Shown here: positions 52,101 to 62,049 of the stretch, piece by piece
Layout: the number at the start of each line of letters is the position of its first letter
How positions within the stretch are numbered: the stretch's first letter is position 1
Assembly (NCBI RefSeq): GCF_000421525.1
Contig: NZ_ATXE01000002.1
Span: 62,001-126,000 of the forward strand
Length of the DNA: 64,000 nt
Direction: 5' to 3'
Source: Aestuariimicrobium kwangyangense DSM 21549
Lineage (GTDB): Bacteria; Actinomycetota; Actinomycetes; Propionibacteriales; Propionibacteriaceae
The notes under the pieces: model-generated
The model's database searches: none
Seen by the model: only the letters and a program-made list of their open reading frames with translations
Told to the model about the DNA's origin: nothing
Program-made: the position numbers and the translations under genes

Positions 52101-52997
52101 CAGCTGAGCCGCACCCTCACCAAGGCCACCCGCGCCGACCGGATCACCGGCCAGACCGCTTGGACGTTCGGTGAGATCCCCGTCACCGTCGAGGTGGGCA
52201 GGGGCGGTACGAAGGCCGTCGGCTACCCGGCGTTGACCGACGAGGGAGCATCGGTGGGCCAGGTGGTGCTCGACGCGCCAGCCGCCCAACAGCGCTCGCA
52301 CCATCGGGGAATCAGGCGCCTGCTGGTGCTGACCAATCCCGACCCCTCCAAATGGGTGGTCTCACACCTGAGCAACCTCGAAAAGGTGGCCCTGCCGCAC
52401 TCTCCCTACGGTTCGGTCCCCGAACTGCTGGCCGATGCCCGGCTCAAGACTGTCGAGTCGCTGGCGGTCGGTGCGGTCGGTGACCTCAACGGGGTGCGGG
52501 ATGCAGCCGCCTACGAGGCCGTGGCCCTGCACGTTCGCCAGGAGCAGGCCGACGCGATGCGCAGAGTGGTGTCGTTGGTTGCGCAGACCCTCACGCACCG
52601 CCTGGAAGTACAGGAGTTGGTGCGGCAGGATGCGCCGCCGTCTGCCTGCCAGGACGTCTCGCGGCAACTGCGAAACCTCATCTTCCCCCACTTCATCTCT
52701 GCCACCCCCGACCCCTGGTTCGCACAACTTCCCCGCTACGTGCAGGCCATGAAGCTGCGGCTCGAGGCAGCCGCCCGCAATCCGGTCCGTGACCGGGAAC
52801 TGCAGGACCAGGTGGACGAACTCGAGGACGAGTACGCCGCGGTGGTCGACCGCCAACCGCCGGGCCCCCTCACGCCGCAGGTGGAGGAGGTCGCCTTCCT
52901 GATCGAGGAACTGCGGGTGGGGCTGTTCGCACAGACCTTGAGGACGGCCGTGCCGATCTCACCCAAGCGGGTGCGGACGGCACTCAAGAAGCTCTGA
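49143..52997 (+). CDS. hrpA: ATP-dependent RNA helicase HrpA
   Basis: A 1284-residue DEAH-box helicase. Motif I GETGSGKTTQLPK (44-56), DEAH at 138-141, motif III SATIDT, motif V VLATNVAETSITVPGIRYVV and motif VI QRAGRCGRVAPG are intact. The helicase-associated and OB domains follow, and the long HrpA-specific C-terminal region (DUF3418 type) fills roughly residues 680-1284. In bacteria HrpA acts on collided ribosomes or structured RNA. TAGGCT at 49128-49133 is nine bases before the ATG. Size is normal for HrpA. Confidence 0.95.
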   Translation: MNQPALAALPAGLDLTCAPQLPISVRADDIGDLLDRHQVIVVAGETGSGKTTQLPKIALARGRRRIAHTQPRRIAARSVAERLASEINTPLGEVVGYQVRFTRQAGRETRVKVMTDGVLLAEITRDRDLRRYDTIIIDEAHERSLNIDFLLGYLKQLLTRRRDLKVVITSATIDTARFSEHFEGAPVVEVSGRTFPVETRYRPLGDDDDQVAGISAAVEELAAEGPGDILVFLSGEREIRDAAEAVSALKLPETEVLPLYARLSSAEQQRVFQSHTGRRVVLATNVAETSITVPGIRYVVDPGTARVSRYSARTKVQRLPIEPVSQASANQRAGRCGRVAPGICIRLYSEEDYQARPEFTEPEILRTNLASVILQMAQAGLGDIAAFPFVEAPDSGQITDGMRLLDELGALAPGNRHHPRLTQTGHALAKLPVDPRLGRMLIEAQRRDCLREVLVIVSALAIPDVRERPVDKRPQADAMHARFTREVVTAAQASTDDQGRPLRHTAHTNTRKEQGPPAGEGGDVMPLVRLWNYLRGARRELSGNAFRRMCREEYLNFLRVREWEDLHAQLRELCKELGWHRNQSAAATSDVLTSVLAGLLGHVGLADVREPSPARGSGPRKRTRPGPREYLGARGARFAINPGSVLARNPPPLVMAVELVETSRLWARTVAEIQAEWVEQVAEHVLKRQYSEPHWSSNSGSVVAMERVSLYGVPIIAERPVNYARINPVEAREIFIRQGLVEQAWPNRHAVLAHNAEVRRRAEEIEERSRRRDVVVDDQVIFDFYDRRIPDEVVSASHFDAWWRRVDDKRLLELDLDDLIRDDTQTFDEGAFPDHWQVGDLRLDVRYVFEPGSGHDGVTVTIPMRLLNQLTAEPFSWQVPGLRQELATELIRGLPKHLRTNYVPAPDHAREALRWLDGDGGGDRSVRFADELGRALTALTGSPVPADAWRPEAVPDHLRVRFQVTSREGSDRIGKDFDELRQELATQLSRTLTKATRADRITGQTAWTFGEIPVTVEVGRGGTKAVGYPALTDEGASVGQVVLDAPAAQQRSHHRGIRRLLVLTNPDPSKWVVSHLSNLEKVALPHSPYGSVPELLADARLKTVESLAVGAVGDLNGVRDAAAYEAVALHVRQEQADAMRRVVSLVAQTLTHRLEVQELVRQDAPPSACQDVSRQLRNLIFPHFISATPDPWFAQLPRYVQAMKLRLEAAARNPVRDRELQDQVDELEDEYAAVVDRQPPGPLTPQVEEVAFLIEELRVGLFAQTLRTAVPISPKRVRTALKKL

Positions 52998-53070
52998 CCA
53001 GCCGCGCGTGGGTCGTCCGGGTCGCCGCGGAGGCAGCGGCTCGGTCTCGAGGTCGGCGATCTGTGGTTGA

Positions 53071-53952
53071 GTGACCTGCGTGCCAGCAACCACCGCCGAA
53101 CTCGTCGACCTGCTCAGCCTGGAAGAGATCGAACTGGGCCTCTACCGGGGCTCCCACCCCCGGACGACCTGGCAGCGCACCTTCGGTGGACAGGTACTCG
53201 CCCAGGCGTTGATGGCCGCCTACGGCACCATGCCCGCCGAGCGCATCTGCCATTCGCTCAACGCCTACTTCCTGCGCCCGGGCTCGACCGACGCACCCAT
53301 CATCTACGACGTCGAGAGGACCCGCGACGGCCACACGTTCTCGGCGAGACGTGTGCTCGCCCGCCAGCGGGGCACCGTCATCTTCACCCTGAGCGCCAGT
53401 TTCCATGAACTGGAGGAAGGACTCGAGCACTCCGACCCGACGCCGGTGAACGTCCCGGCACCCGAGCAGTGCCGCCGCCTCAGCGAGGTGATGAGTGAGC
53501 GTTTCGGGTCGGAGAGCAGCCTGTTCCACGAGTGGGACGCTCTCGACGTCCGCTTCGCCGGTGACTCGGGTCGATCGGGGGAGATCAGCCCCAGTTCCCA
53601 CCGGGCACACATGCGCGTCTGGGTGAGGACGACCGAGGGGTTGCCCGACGACCACCGCCTCCACCAGGCCGTCACCGCCTACCTGTCGGACATGACCCTG
53701 CTGGGTGTCTCGACGGTGCCCCACGAGGTGGCCTTCCTGTCGGCGCAGCTGCAGGCCGCCAGCATCGACCATGCGATGTGGTTCCATCGACCGATCAGGG
53801 CCGACCAGTGGATCCTCTACGACCAGGTCAGCCCGTCCGCATCGAACGCGCTCGGTTTCTCGATGGGCCGACTCCTGCAGGACGGACTCCAGGTGGCCAC
53901 CTGCAACCAGGAGGGCCTCATCCGGGTCGTGCCCGGAACCGCACGTCACTGA
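53071..53952 (+). CDS. tesB: acyl-CoA thioesterase II (TesB family)
   Basis: A 293-residue double-hotdog thioesterase that hydrolyses acyl-CoA in the cytosol. Signatures: FGGQVLAQALMAAYGTMPAE, HSLNAYFLRPGSTDAPIIYD, RDGHTFSARRVLARQRGTVI in domain 1, and LGVSTVPHEVAFLSAQLQAA, SIDHAMWFHRP, WILYDQVSPSASNALGFSMG in domain 2. The Asp/Gln/Thr catalytic set lies in the second half. The start is GTG at 53071 or GTG at 53080; neither has a strong ribosome site. It converges on the sigma factor gene. Confidence 0.93.
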   Translation: MTCVPATTAELVDLLSLEEIELGLYRGSHPRTTWQRTFGGQVLAQALMAAYGTMPAERICHSLNAYFLRPGSTDAPIIYDVERTRDGHTFSARRVLARQRGTVIFTLSASFHELEEGLEHSDPTPVNVPAPEQCRRLSEVMSERFGSESSLFHEWDALDVRFAGDSGRSGEISPSSHRAHMRVWVRTTEGLPDDHRLHQAVTAYLSDMTLLGVSTVPHEVAFLSAQLQAASIDHAMWFHRPIRADQWILYDQVSPSASNALGFSMGRLLQDGLQVATCNQEGLIRVVPGTARH

Positions 53953-54071
53953 TCGGTGGGGGCGCTGAGCGGGTCGGGTGAACGTGCAGGCGGCACGGGC
54001 GGGGACACAGCACCGCCGCCGGCCCCCCGGGAGAACGGGAGCCGACGGCGGGTGCCGGTGTTGGACGTGCC

Positions 54072-54998
54072 TCAGGCGGCCGTGGTCCTCAGGGCGGCCA
54101 AGGCGTTGCGTTCAATCTGGCGCACCCGTTCAGCGGTGATGCCCCAGACTGCCCCGATGTCTGCCAGCTTGGCCTGTCGTCCGTCCAGCAGGCCGTAGCG
54201 ACGCCGCACCACATCGGCCGAGCGCGCGTCCAAGTTCTTCAACATGCCCTCCAGCACTCCACGGTCCTGCCCGTTGAGCACCTCCTCGTCGGGGCCGGGG
54301 GCGTTCTCGCGGGCAATCAGGTCACCCAGCGCGGTGTCGCCGTCCTCGTCGACGGGGGCGTCGAGCGAGACGTGTTCCCGGCTGTAGCGGATCAGCTCGA
54401 CGACTCGCTCCGGCTCAAGCGCGAGTTCGGCAGCGATCTCCTCGACCTCGGGCTCGCGACCCAGTTGGCGCTCGAGGTTGCGGCGTGCGGCCGAGACCTG
54501 GTTGACCTGCTCGGCGACGTGAACGGGCAGCCGGACGATGCGGCCCTGCTGGGCGATACCGCGGCTGATGGCCTGCCGCACCCACCAGGTGGCGTAGGTC
54601 GAGAACTTGAATCCCTTGGTGTAGTCGAACTTCTCCACGGCGCGGATCAGACCCGTGTTGCCCTCCTGCACCATGTCGAGCAGGGGCATGGGGGCACGCG
54701 AGTACTTGCGGGCGACACTCACCACCAGTCGCAGGTTCGCCCGGACGAAGTGCTGCATGGCGCGGTCGCCGTCGTCGGCGATGGCCTGCAACTCCTCGGT
54801 CGTTGCATCAATCCGGCTGGTCACCGTTCCGTCGAGCAGCGCCTGCGCGAACACACCGGCCTCGATCCGGCTGGCGAGTTCGACCTCCTCCTCGGCATTG
54901 AGCAGAGGTGTCTTCGCGATCGACTCGAGGTAGAGCCCGACCGCGTCCTTGCCGTCGATTCCGTCACTGCTTCGAGTGCGCGTCCTGGTGGTGATCAT
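54072..54998 (-). CDS. sigB: SigB-type group 2 RNA polymerase sigma factor
   Basis: A 308-residue non-essential-type sigma-70 factor. It has region 1.2 (DAVGLYLESIAKTPLLNAEE), region 2 with [20 protein letters not shown], region 3 (VHVAEQVNQVSAARRNLERQ) and region 4 (LADIGAVWGITAERVRQIER). It lacks the long region 1.1 of the primary sigma factor at 58755. Two starts are possible: ATG 54998 with GAAAGGGG upstream (chosen) and ATG 55022. A SigB-like gene near the primary sigma gene is usual in actinobacteria. No anti-sigma gene is adjacent. Confidence 0.92.
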   Translation of the reverse strand: MITTRTRTRSSDGIDGKDAVGLYLESIAKTPLLNAEEEVELASRIEAGVFAQALLDGTVTSRIDATTEELQAIADDGDRAMQHFVRANLRLVVSVARKYSRAPMPLLDMVQEGNTGLIRAVEKFDYTKGFKFSTYATWWVRQAISRGIAQQGRIVRLPVHVAEQVNQVSAARRNLERQLGREPEVEEIAAELALEPERVVELIRYSREHVSLDAPVDEDGDTALGDLIARENAPGPDEEVLNGQDRGVLEGMLKNLDARSADVVRRRYGLLDGRQAKLADIGAVWGITAERVRQIERNALAALRTTAA

Positions 54999-55195
54999 CC
55001 GGGTGCCCCTTTCATGCGACATTCACCCTGTTCAACGCCCGGAAGGCGAGAAATGTTGCGCGCCACCACCGCGGTTGGCCCCAAGTACGCCAACAGCGAT
55101 CAGCGAGTAAGACCGTGGTCGTACTCGACCCCGAGAGGACCGGCGAGATCGACCCCATTGACCGTGGGGTACCCGGAAGCGCACGATGGGCGGCA

Positions 55196-55274
55196 GGGAC
55201 GCTGACGCAGGCGTCCCGCCGACCCCGGGGCAGCGACGCCTCCGCCGGGTCGGGGGAGCCCGCGGGGGGCGGGC
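55196..55274 (+). promoter_or_regulatory. structured leader before the secreted beta-propeller gene
   Basis: The 297-base gap between the divergent sigma gene and the secreted-protein gene holds GGGACGC/GCGTCCC (55196-55217), an imperfect GACCC-CGG/CCGGGTC pair (55221-55250) and GCCCGC/GCGGGC (55258-55274), close to the ribosome site. They may form a folded 5' leader. No known riboswitch is recognised. Confidence 0.4.
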
Positions 55275-55295
55275 CCAGACAACCAAGGGGGAAAC

Positions 55296-56417
55296 ATGCG
55301 TGCAGCACATCTGCTAGTCGCCGGCCTGACCATGGCCGGACTCACCCTGGCCGCGCCGGTGGCAGCGACCGCTCAACCCAAACCCGATCCACGGGTGGCC
55401 TCCAGCCAATTGGCGGCACCCTTCAACCTGGCCGTCAGCGGCGACACGGTGTACGTCGCAGACGGATTCGCCAACATGGTGGCGACGCTGGGGCCCAACG
55501 GGTCCCTCATCCCGGTGGCTGTCGACCAGCCTGGTGCCGCGGGAGTGGCCACCTCGTCCGACGGTTCAGCGCTGGTGTGGACCACCACCGTCACCGACAT
55601 GGGCACGTTCACCAACACCGCGAGCGGGCTCCACCTCTGGGTGCCCGGCGGCGGCAGCGTCTACGCCGACACGTTCGCCTACGAATCGGCCCACAACCCC
55701 GACCAGGTGAACCACTACGGGCTGGTCAATCCCAACCAGTGCGCCCTGGACGCCTTTGCCGAGATGGGCATTCCGGCCTCCTACACCGGTGCGATCGATT
55801 CGCATGCGTACTCGGTGACCGCGCTGGGCCATTCCTGGGTGGTCGCCGATGCTGGCGCCAACGCACTGTGGAAGGTGAGTCCCACCGGCGACATCAGCAC
55901 GTTGGCGGTGCTGCCTCCCCAGCCCACGGTGATCACCGCAGGCGCGGCCTCAGCCCTGGGACTGCCGGATTGCGCGATCGGCCTGACCTACAACTTCGAA
56001 CCGGTCCCGACCGACGTCGAGGTGGGTCGTGACGGCATGCTCTACGTCACCACGCTGCCCGGGGGGCCCGAGAGTGACGTGCTGGGTGCACGGGGCTCGT
56101 TGTGGAAGCTGAACCCGGGCACTGGCGCAGCCATGAAGCTGGCCGGTGGATTCCTCGGAGCCACCAACCTCGCCATCGACAAGTCGGGCCAGATCTTCGT
56201 GGCCGAGTACTTCGCCGGTCGGATCACCCTGGTCAAGGCGAGCGGGAAGAAGTCCCACTACCTCGACCTTCCCAACGTCGTGGCCGTCGAGTCCGGTCGC
56301 GACGGATCCCTGTGGGCGGGTACGACGATGAGTCTCGACCCGTCGCAGCCGCCGATGCCGGGAACCATCGTGAAGATCAAGGACGGCGTGCCCATGGCCA
56401 GGACCGTCCTTCGATGA
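55296..56417 (+). CDS. secreted ScyD/ScyE-family beta-propeller protein
   Basis: A 373-residue exported protein. The signal peptide is residues about 1-27 (LLVAGLTMAGLTLAAPVAAT, cleavage after ATAQ or nearby). The rest repeats an NHL/SMP-30-like pattern: FNLAVSGDTVYVADGFANMV, GHSWVVADAGANALWKVSPT, DVEVGRDGMLYVTTLPGGPE, TNLAIDKSGQIFVAEYFAGR, a six-bladed propeller layout seen in ScyD/ScyE-annotated proteins. No lipobox or LPXTG anchor. AAGGGGGAAAC precedes the ATG. Function unknown, probably binding or hydrolysis outside the cell. Confidence 0.8.
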   Translation: MRAAHLLVAGLTMAGLTLAAPVAATAQPKPDPRVASSQLAAPFNLAVSGDTVYVADGFANMVATLGPNGSLIPVAVDQPGAAGVATSSDGSALVWTTTVTDMGTFTNTASGLHLWVPGGGSVYADTFAYESAHNPDQVNHYGLVNPNQCALDAFAEMGIPASYTGAIDSHAYSVTALGHSWVVADAGANALWKVSPTGDISTLAVLPPQPTVITAGAASALGLPDCAIGLTYNFEPVPTDVEVGRDGMLYVTTLPGGPESDVLGARGSLWKLNPGTGAAMKLAGGFLGATNLAIDKSGQIFVAEYFAGRITLVKASGKKSHYLDLPNVVAVESGRDGSLWAGTTMSLDPSQPPMPGTIVKIKDGVPMARTVLR

Positions 56418-56434
56418 GGTGCTGACCCGCTGAA

Positions 56435-58630
56435 TCAGTCGTGCCCTGGGTGCTGGCCCGCCACATCGATGATCCAGGCCAGCTCCCAGGCACGTTCCTT
56501 CCACTGGTCGTACCGGCCGGTCACCCCCGCGTGGCCGGCCACCATCTCGGTCTTCTGCAGGACGGGACGAGCCAGCTTCTTCGGGATGGTGTGCCGCAAC
56601 TGCTGCACCCATTTGGTGGGTTCGACGTAGTAGACGCGCGTGTCATTGAGGCCCGTTGTCGCCAGGATCGCGGGGTACTGCACCGGTGCGATGTTCTCGT
56701 AGGGGCTGTAGCCCCTCATGTAGGCGTAGACCTCGGGGTCGTGCAGGGGATCGCCCCACTCCTCCCATTCGGTCACCGTGAGGGGGAGCGAGGGGTCGAG
56801 GATGGTCGTGAGCGCGTCGACGAAGGCGACGCCGGCGTGCACACCCGCGAACAGGTCGGGTGCGAGATTGGCGATGGCCCCCATCAGCAGACCACCAGCA
56901 CTGCGCCCCTCGGCCACGAGCCGATCGCTCGAGGTGTAACCGTTGTCGACGAGCCACTTGGCCGAGTCGACGAAGTCGGTGAACGTGTTCTTCTTGGTGA
57001 GGGTCTTGCCGTTCTCGTACCAGGCTCGTCCCATCTCGCCGCCGCCACGGATGTGGGCGATCACGAACACGAAGCCACGGTCGAGCAGTGACAGCCGACT
57101 GACGGCGAAGGCGGGCGGGATCGAGATCTCGTAGGAGCCGTAGCCGTACAAAAGGCAAGGCGCCGTGCCGTCGAGGGGAGTGTCGCGTCGGCGGACGATC
57201 GACAGCGGGATCAGGGTGCCATCCGTGGCCCGCGCCCACTGCCGTTCCGAGACGTGGTCCTCAGGACGGTAGGCGCCGCGGACGGGGTGGTCGCGCACCT
57301 GCGTCTGCTTCAACTGCACCAGTTCACCGCGGTCGACGAGGTAGTCGTGCACCGTGGTGGGTGTCACCAAGGAGGTGTAGGTGAGTTGGAACCGATCGGT
57401 GTCGATGTCCTCCGAGCCGGTGGTCTGGGCGTCGTAGACCTGCTCGGGGAACTCCAGGTCGGTGACGCCGTCACCGCGGTGCACCTGCACCCCGGCGATG
57501 CCGTCGCGTCTACGGGAGACGACGACGAAGTCGCGGTAGGCCTCGACCGCGGTGTAGCGCACCCCCTCCGCGGGGGCGGCGACGCTCGTCCATCGGTGCC
57601 GAGGCGCCAACTCCGCAGCCGACTCGTCCCACACCAGTGGGCACGACGAGACCTCGAAGTCGGGGGAGTTCTGGTTGTGCAGCAGGTAGAGCACACCGTC
57701 TCCCACCTCGACCCCGTACTCGACGCCCTCGACCTTCTCGGCGACCCGCACCGGCTTCGCCGTCGGCTGCGCAGCCGGGAGCAGGAAGGCCTCACTGGTG
57801 AGCTTCGAGCCGTTGTGGATGATGATCCAGTTCTCGTCGCGGGAGGCGTCGACCCCGACCCAGTAGCGCTCGTCGGTCTCCTCGAAGACCAACACGTCGG
57901 ACGAGGGGTCGCTGCCCAACGTGTGGAGCCAGACCTGGTGGGGACGCCAGGCCTCGTCGACCCGCTGGTAGAACAGGTGCTGCTGCCCTGCCCAGGTCGC
58001 CCCGTGGGCGATGTCGGTCACGACCGGTCCGCCCGGATGACTGGCCCCCAGCGCATCGGGGTGCCCGCCGTCGCCGATCTGCTGGAGGTCGAGGCGTCGC
58101 ACCCAGAGGTCGTAGCGCTCGTCACCGGAGTTGTCGACCGAGAAGGCGAGCAGGGTGCCGTCGGGTGAGACGGTGAGCGCTCCCAGCGAGAAGAACTCGT
58201 GCCCCTGGGACTCGAGGTTCGCGTCGAGCAGCACCTGCTCGCCCGGGATCTCGGCCTCCCCGAGCTGGGGGGCGTGGTCGCGGTCGGTGGCCGGCGCGCG
58301 GCAGTACAGCTGGTAGGCACTGCCCTCGACCGTGCGGCTGTAGTACCACCATGCGTCGCCGCCGCGGTGGCGGGTGAAGGAGGGCACCGACAGGTCGGTC
58401 TCCTGGGTGCGCACCTTGATGTCGTCGAACAGTTCCTGACGCAAGCCCTCCAGGTGAGCGGTCATGGCGTCCGCGTAGGCGTTCTCGGCATTCAGCAGCT
58501 CGATCACCTCGGGGTTGGCCTTGTCGCGCAGCCACTCGTAGGGGTCGTCGAAGACGTCACCGTGGTGGCGGCGCGGGTGAGGACGGCGATCGGCGACGGG
58601 CGGCTGGGGACGGGAGGACTGGTCAAACAT
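56435..58630 (-). CDS. prolyl oligopeptidase family serine peptidase (protease II/PtrB-like)
   Basis: A 731-residue cytosolic peptidase of family S9A. The N-terminus DDPYEWLRDKANPEVIELLN and the beta-propeller (about 80-430) precede an alpha/beta hydrolase domain. The nucleophile lies in AEGRSAGGLLMGA, the acid in TTGLNDTRVYYVEPTKWVQQ and the histidine in VAGHAGVTGR. The EWEEWGDP stretch is typical of oligopeptidase B, which cuts after basic residues. The ATG at 58630 is six bases after TAGCCT on the minus strand. It converges on the propeller gene with a 17-base gap. Confidence 0.93.
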   Translation of the reverse strand: MFDQSSRPQPPVADRRPHPRRHHGDVFDDPYEWLRDKANPEVIELLNAENAYADAMTAHLEGLRQELFDDIKVRTQETDLSVPSFTRHRGGDAWWYYSRTVEGSAYQLYCRAPATDRDHAPQLGEAEIPGEQVLLDANLESQGHEFFSLGALTVSPDGTLLAFSVDNSGDERYDLWVRRLDLQQIGDGGHPDALGASHPGGPVVTDIAHGATWAGQQHLFYQRVDEAWRPHQVWLHTLGSDPSSDVLVFEETDERYWVGVDASRDENWIIIHNGSKLTSEAFLLPAAQPTAKPVRVAEKVEGVEYGVEVGDGVLYLLHNQNSPDFEVSSCPLVWDESAAELAPRHRWTSVAAPAEGVRYTAVEAYRDFVVVSRRRDGIAGVQVHRGDGVTDLEFPEQVYDAQTTGSEDIDTDRFQLTYTSLVTPTTVHDYLVDRGELVQLKQTQVRDHPVRGAYRPEDHVSERQWARATDGTLIPLSIVRRRDTPLDGTAPCLLYGYGSYEISIPPAFAVSRLSLLDRGFVFVIAHIRGGGEMGRAWYENGKTLTKKNTFTDFVDSAKWLVDNGYTSSDRLVAEGRSAGGLLMGAIANLAPDLFAGVHAGVAFVDALTTILDPSLPLTVTEWEEWGDPLHDPEVYAYMRGYSPYENIAPVQYPAILATTGLNDTRVYYVEPTKWVQQLRHTIPKKLARPVLQKTEMVAGHAGVTGRYDQWKERAWELAWIIDVAGQHPGHD

Positions 58631-58636
58631 GTGCCA

Positions 58637-58642
58637 AGGCTA
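58637..58642 (-). promoter_or_regulatory. -10 box of the prolyl oligopeptidase gene
   Basis: TAGCCT on the minus strand ends six bases before the ATG at 58630. Confidence 0.5.
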
Positions 58643-58650
58643 GTGGCAGC

Positions 58651-58679
58651 TTGGGTGAGCGAACGTGGCGTGGCATGAT
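58651..58679 (+). promoter_or_regulatory. candidate promoter of the primary sigma factor gene
   Basis: TTGGGT (58651-58656), 17 bases, CATGAT (58674-58679), 75 bases before the GTG. A TTGACA at 58694-58699 is also present but has no good -10 partner at standard spacing. Confidence 0.35.
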
Positions 58680-58754
58680 GGACGACACGGGTCTTGACAG
58701 CCACCGGCTTTCCTGCGCCCTCGAAGCGATTCGCGAGACTGAAGAGGATCCCCA

Positions 58755-60175
<1,421 letters not shown>

Positions 60176-60176
<1 letters not shown>

Positions 60177-60709
60177 TGTCGCCACGAGACGCCCGTCGGC
60201 TCGACGGGCGCTTCCGGATCCGGCAGGCCGCCTTGGCGGACCTGCCGGAGCTGGCCCGGGTGAGGGCACGGGCGTGGTGGCCCGGTTGCGACGAGAATGC
60301 CCCCAGCCCGAACCTCTGTGACGCGGACATCGATCGGGTTGCCAGACAGTGGCTCGGGGAGGCCCAGCGCGGTGGCTACTACTGGGGTGTGGTCGACTCC
60401 CGTGTCCCGGCGGATCAGGGTGTCGTGTGGGTGGGGGTCGCCCATGCCCGGGCAGCCTGTGAGGAGGGTGCCCCGGCACCTCTGGAGCTGGCGGTCCTGC
60501 ACCTGCTCGAGGTGGCCCGGGGCTCCGGGATCGCCGATCGGCTGTTGCAGATGGCCATCGGTGACGCTCCTGCGTATCTGTGGCTGCAGGTCGACAACCC
60601 GCGAGCCGCGGCCTTCCTGGGGCGCCACGGTTTTCGTCCGGACGGGGTGACCCGACCCGCTGGCAGCGTGCCCGCCGGACGCTCGGAGACACGGCTCGTC
60701 CGGGACTGA
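60176..60709 (+). CDS. GNAT-family N-acetyltransferase-like protein
   Basis: A 177-residue protein with an acetyltransferase fold: FRIRQAALADLPELARVRAR at the start, LELAVLHLLEVARGSGIADR where the acetyl-CoA loop (R/Q-x2-G-x-G/A as VARGSGIA) lies, LWLQVDNPRAAAFLGRHGFR with the DNxRAxxFxxxxGF motif of beta-strand 5 to helix 4, and a short C-terminal tail. The substrate is unknown. The ATG overlaps the rpoD stop (TGATG), so it is coexpressed with the primary sigma factor, though a functional link is not implied. Confidence 0.82.
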
Positions 60710-60769
60710 CGTCCGGCTGTCGTCCGGGCTTCGTGCAAGGGCGGGTTCGGCGCCGCCCGCGCACAACCA

Positions 60770-60953
60770 TTGCGCAGTTCAGGTGCGCGAAATGAACGCA
60801 TCGCTCAGCCGTGTCATGCCTTGTCAATCCGCTGTTACCGAATCGTTGCACAAGTGGCGGCGCTGCAATTGCGCGCGATTGGTCACCCCGGCCCTAGGTT
60901 GGGTCCACCAAGCGGGACGCAGTGTCCCGGTGTGACACCGGCAGGAGGTGGCG
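60770..60953 (+). promoter_or_regulatory. control region of the oligopeptide transporter operon
   Basis: The gap 60710-60953 has no gene. TAGGTT (60895-60900) is the likely -10. CAATTGCGCGCGATTG (60866-60881), a 16-base palindrome with one mismatched pair, covers the -35 area. A related repeat TTGCGCA/TGCGCGAA lies at 60770-60791. CCGGTGTGACACCGG (60927-60941), a perfect 7-bp inverted repeat, ends next to the ribosome site AGGAGG. Confidence 0.5.
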
Positions 60954-62048
60954 ATGACGGCAGTGGCAGTGAAATCCGTGCCCGTCGCGAACCCGGACCG
61001 CCCACGGACGCCCTCGATCTGGTTGCGCATCTGGCGCAACTACTTCCTGCGGCGGGTCGTGCGCGCACTGATCATGATCTGGGTCGTGACCTCGGCGATC
61101 TTCTTCCTGGTGCGACTGATGCCCGGAAACCCCGTCGACACCTACACCAACAAGCTGATCGCCGAACAGGGCCTCTCGTACGAGCAGGCCAGGGCCCAGG
61201 CCGCCACGCTGTTCCAGTTCGACTCGAGCAAGCCGCTCATCCTGCAGTACGTCGACTACCTGAACAACCTGCTCCACGGCGACATGGGCAGCTCCATCGT
61301 CTCGTCGGGCACGACCGTCGCCTCGAAGGTCGCGGCACACCTGCCGTGGACGATGTTCTCGGTGGGCATCTCGATGGTGATCGCCATCGGCCTCGGGCTG
61401 GTGCTCGGCATGCTGATGGCCTACCGCCGCGGCGGCATCGTCGACCACGCGGTCTCGGTGATCGGCTCGCTGCTGCACGCCATCCCCAACTACCTCTTGG
61501 CCATGTTGATCGTCGTGGTCGGGGGTGTGAAGCTGAAGTGGTTCGACTTCGCGCAGATGCGCGGGAGCGTCACTCCGGGGGTGCAGCCGGGGTTCAACAT
61601 CAACTTCATCCAGGACATCTTCTACCACGCGGCCCTGCCGATCCTGACCTACGTGCTGACCACGGCCGGCACCTGGGCACTGGTGATGAAGTCGTCCACC
61701 ACGCAGGTGCTCGGTGAGGACTACGTCACCGTCGCGCGTGCCCGAGGGCTCTCGGGTGGACGCATCGCCGGCACCTATGTCGGACGCAACGCGGTGCTCC
61801 CGCTGGTGGCCCAGATCGCCACCCAGGCCGGGTTCGTGGTCGGCGGTGCCATCTTCGTGGAGCAGACCTTCGCCTACGACGGCATCGGCATCCAGCTCTA
61901 CAAGTCGATCAACTTCCGCGACTACCCGATCATCCAGGGAATCCTGCTGATGATCACGATCGTGGTCATCTTCGCCAACCTGTTGGCCGACTTCATCTAC
62001 AGCTTCCTGGATCCCCGCATCCGGACCGACGAGCGAACGGAGGACTGA
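60954..62048 (+). CDS. oligopeptide/dipeptide ABC transporter permease, OppB/DppB-like
   Basis: A 364-residue permease. After a 30-residue soluble start, the first membrane segment (RVVRALIMIWVVTSAIFFLV, RLMPGNPVD) is the classic DppB/OppB entry. The central EAA loop reads GEDYVTVARARGLSGGRIAG. The family has about six helices, with a long outer loop between the first two. The ATG at 60954 has AGGAGGTG upstream; GTG 60948 overlaps that site. With OppC and OppD-like genes following, it forms a peptide (or nickel/oligosaccharide-type) importer. Confidence 0.9.
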   Translation: MTAVAVKSVPVANPDRPRTPSIWLRIWRNYFLRRVVRALIMIWVVTSAIFFLVRLMPGNPVDTYTNKLIAEQGLSYEQARAQAATLFQFDSSKPLILQYVDYLNNLLHGDMGSSIVSSGTTVASKVAAHLPWTMFSVGISMVIAIGLGLVLGMLMAYRRGGIVDHAVSVIGSLLHAIPNYLLAMLIVVVGGVKLKWFDFAQMRGSVTPGVQPGFNINFIQDIFYHAALPILTYVLTTAGTWALVMKSSTTQVLGEDYVTVARARGLSGGRIAGTYVGRNAVLPLVAQIATQAGFVVGGAIFVEQTFAYDGIGIQLYKSINFRDYPIIQGILLMITIVVIFANLLADFIYSFLDPRIRTDERTED

Positions 62049-62049
62049 G

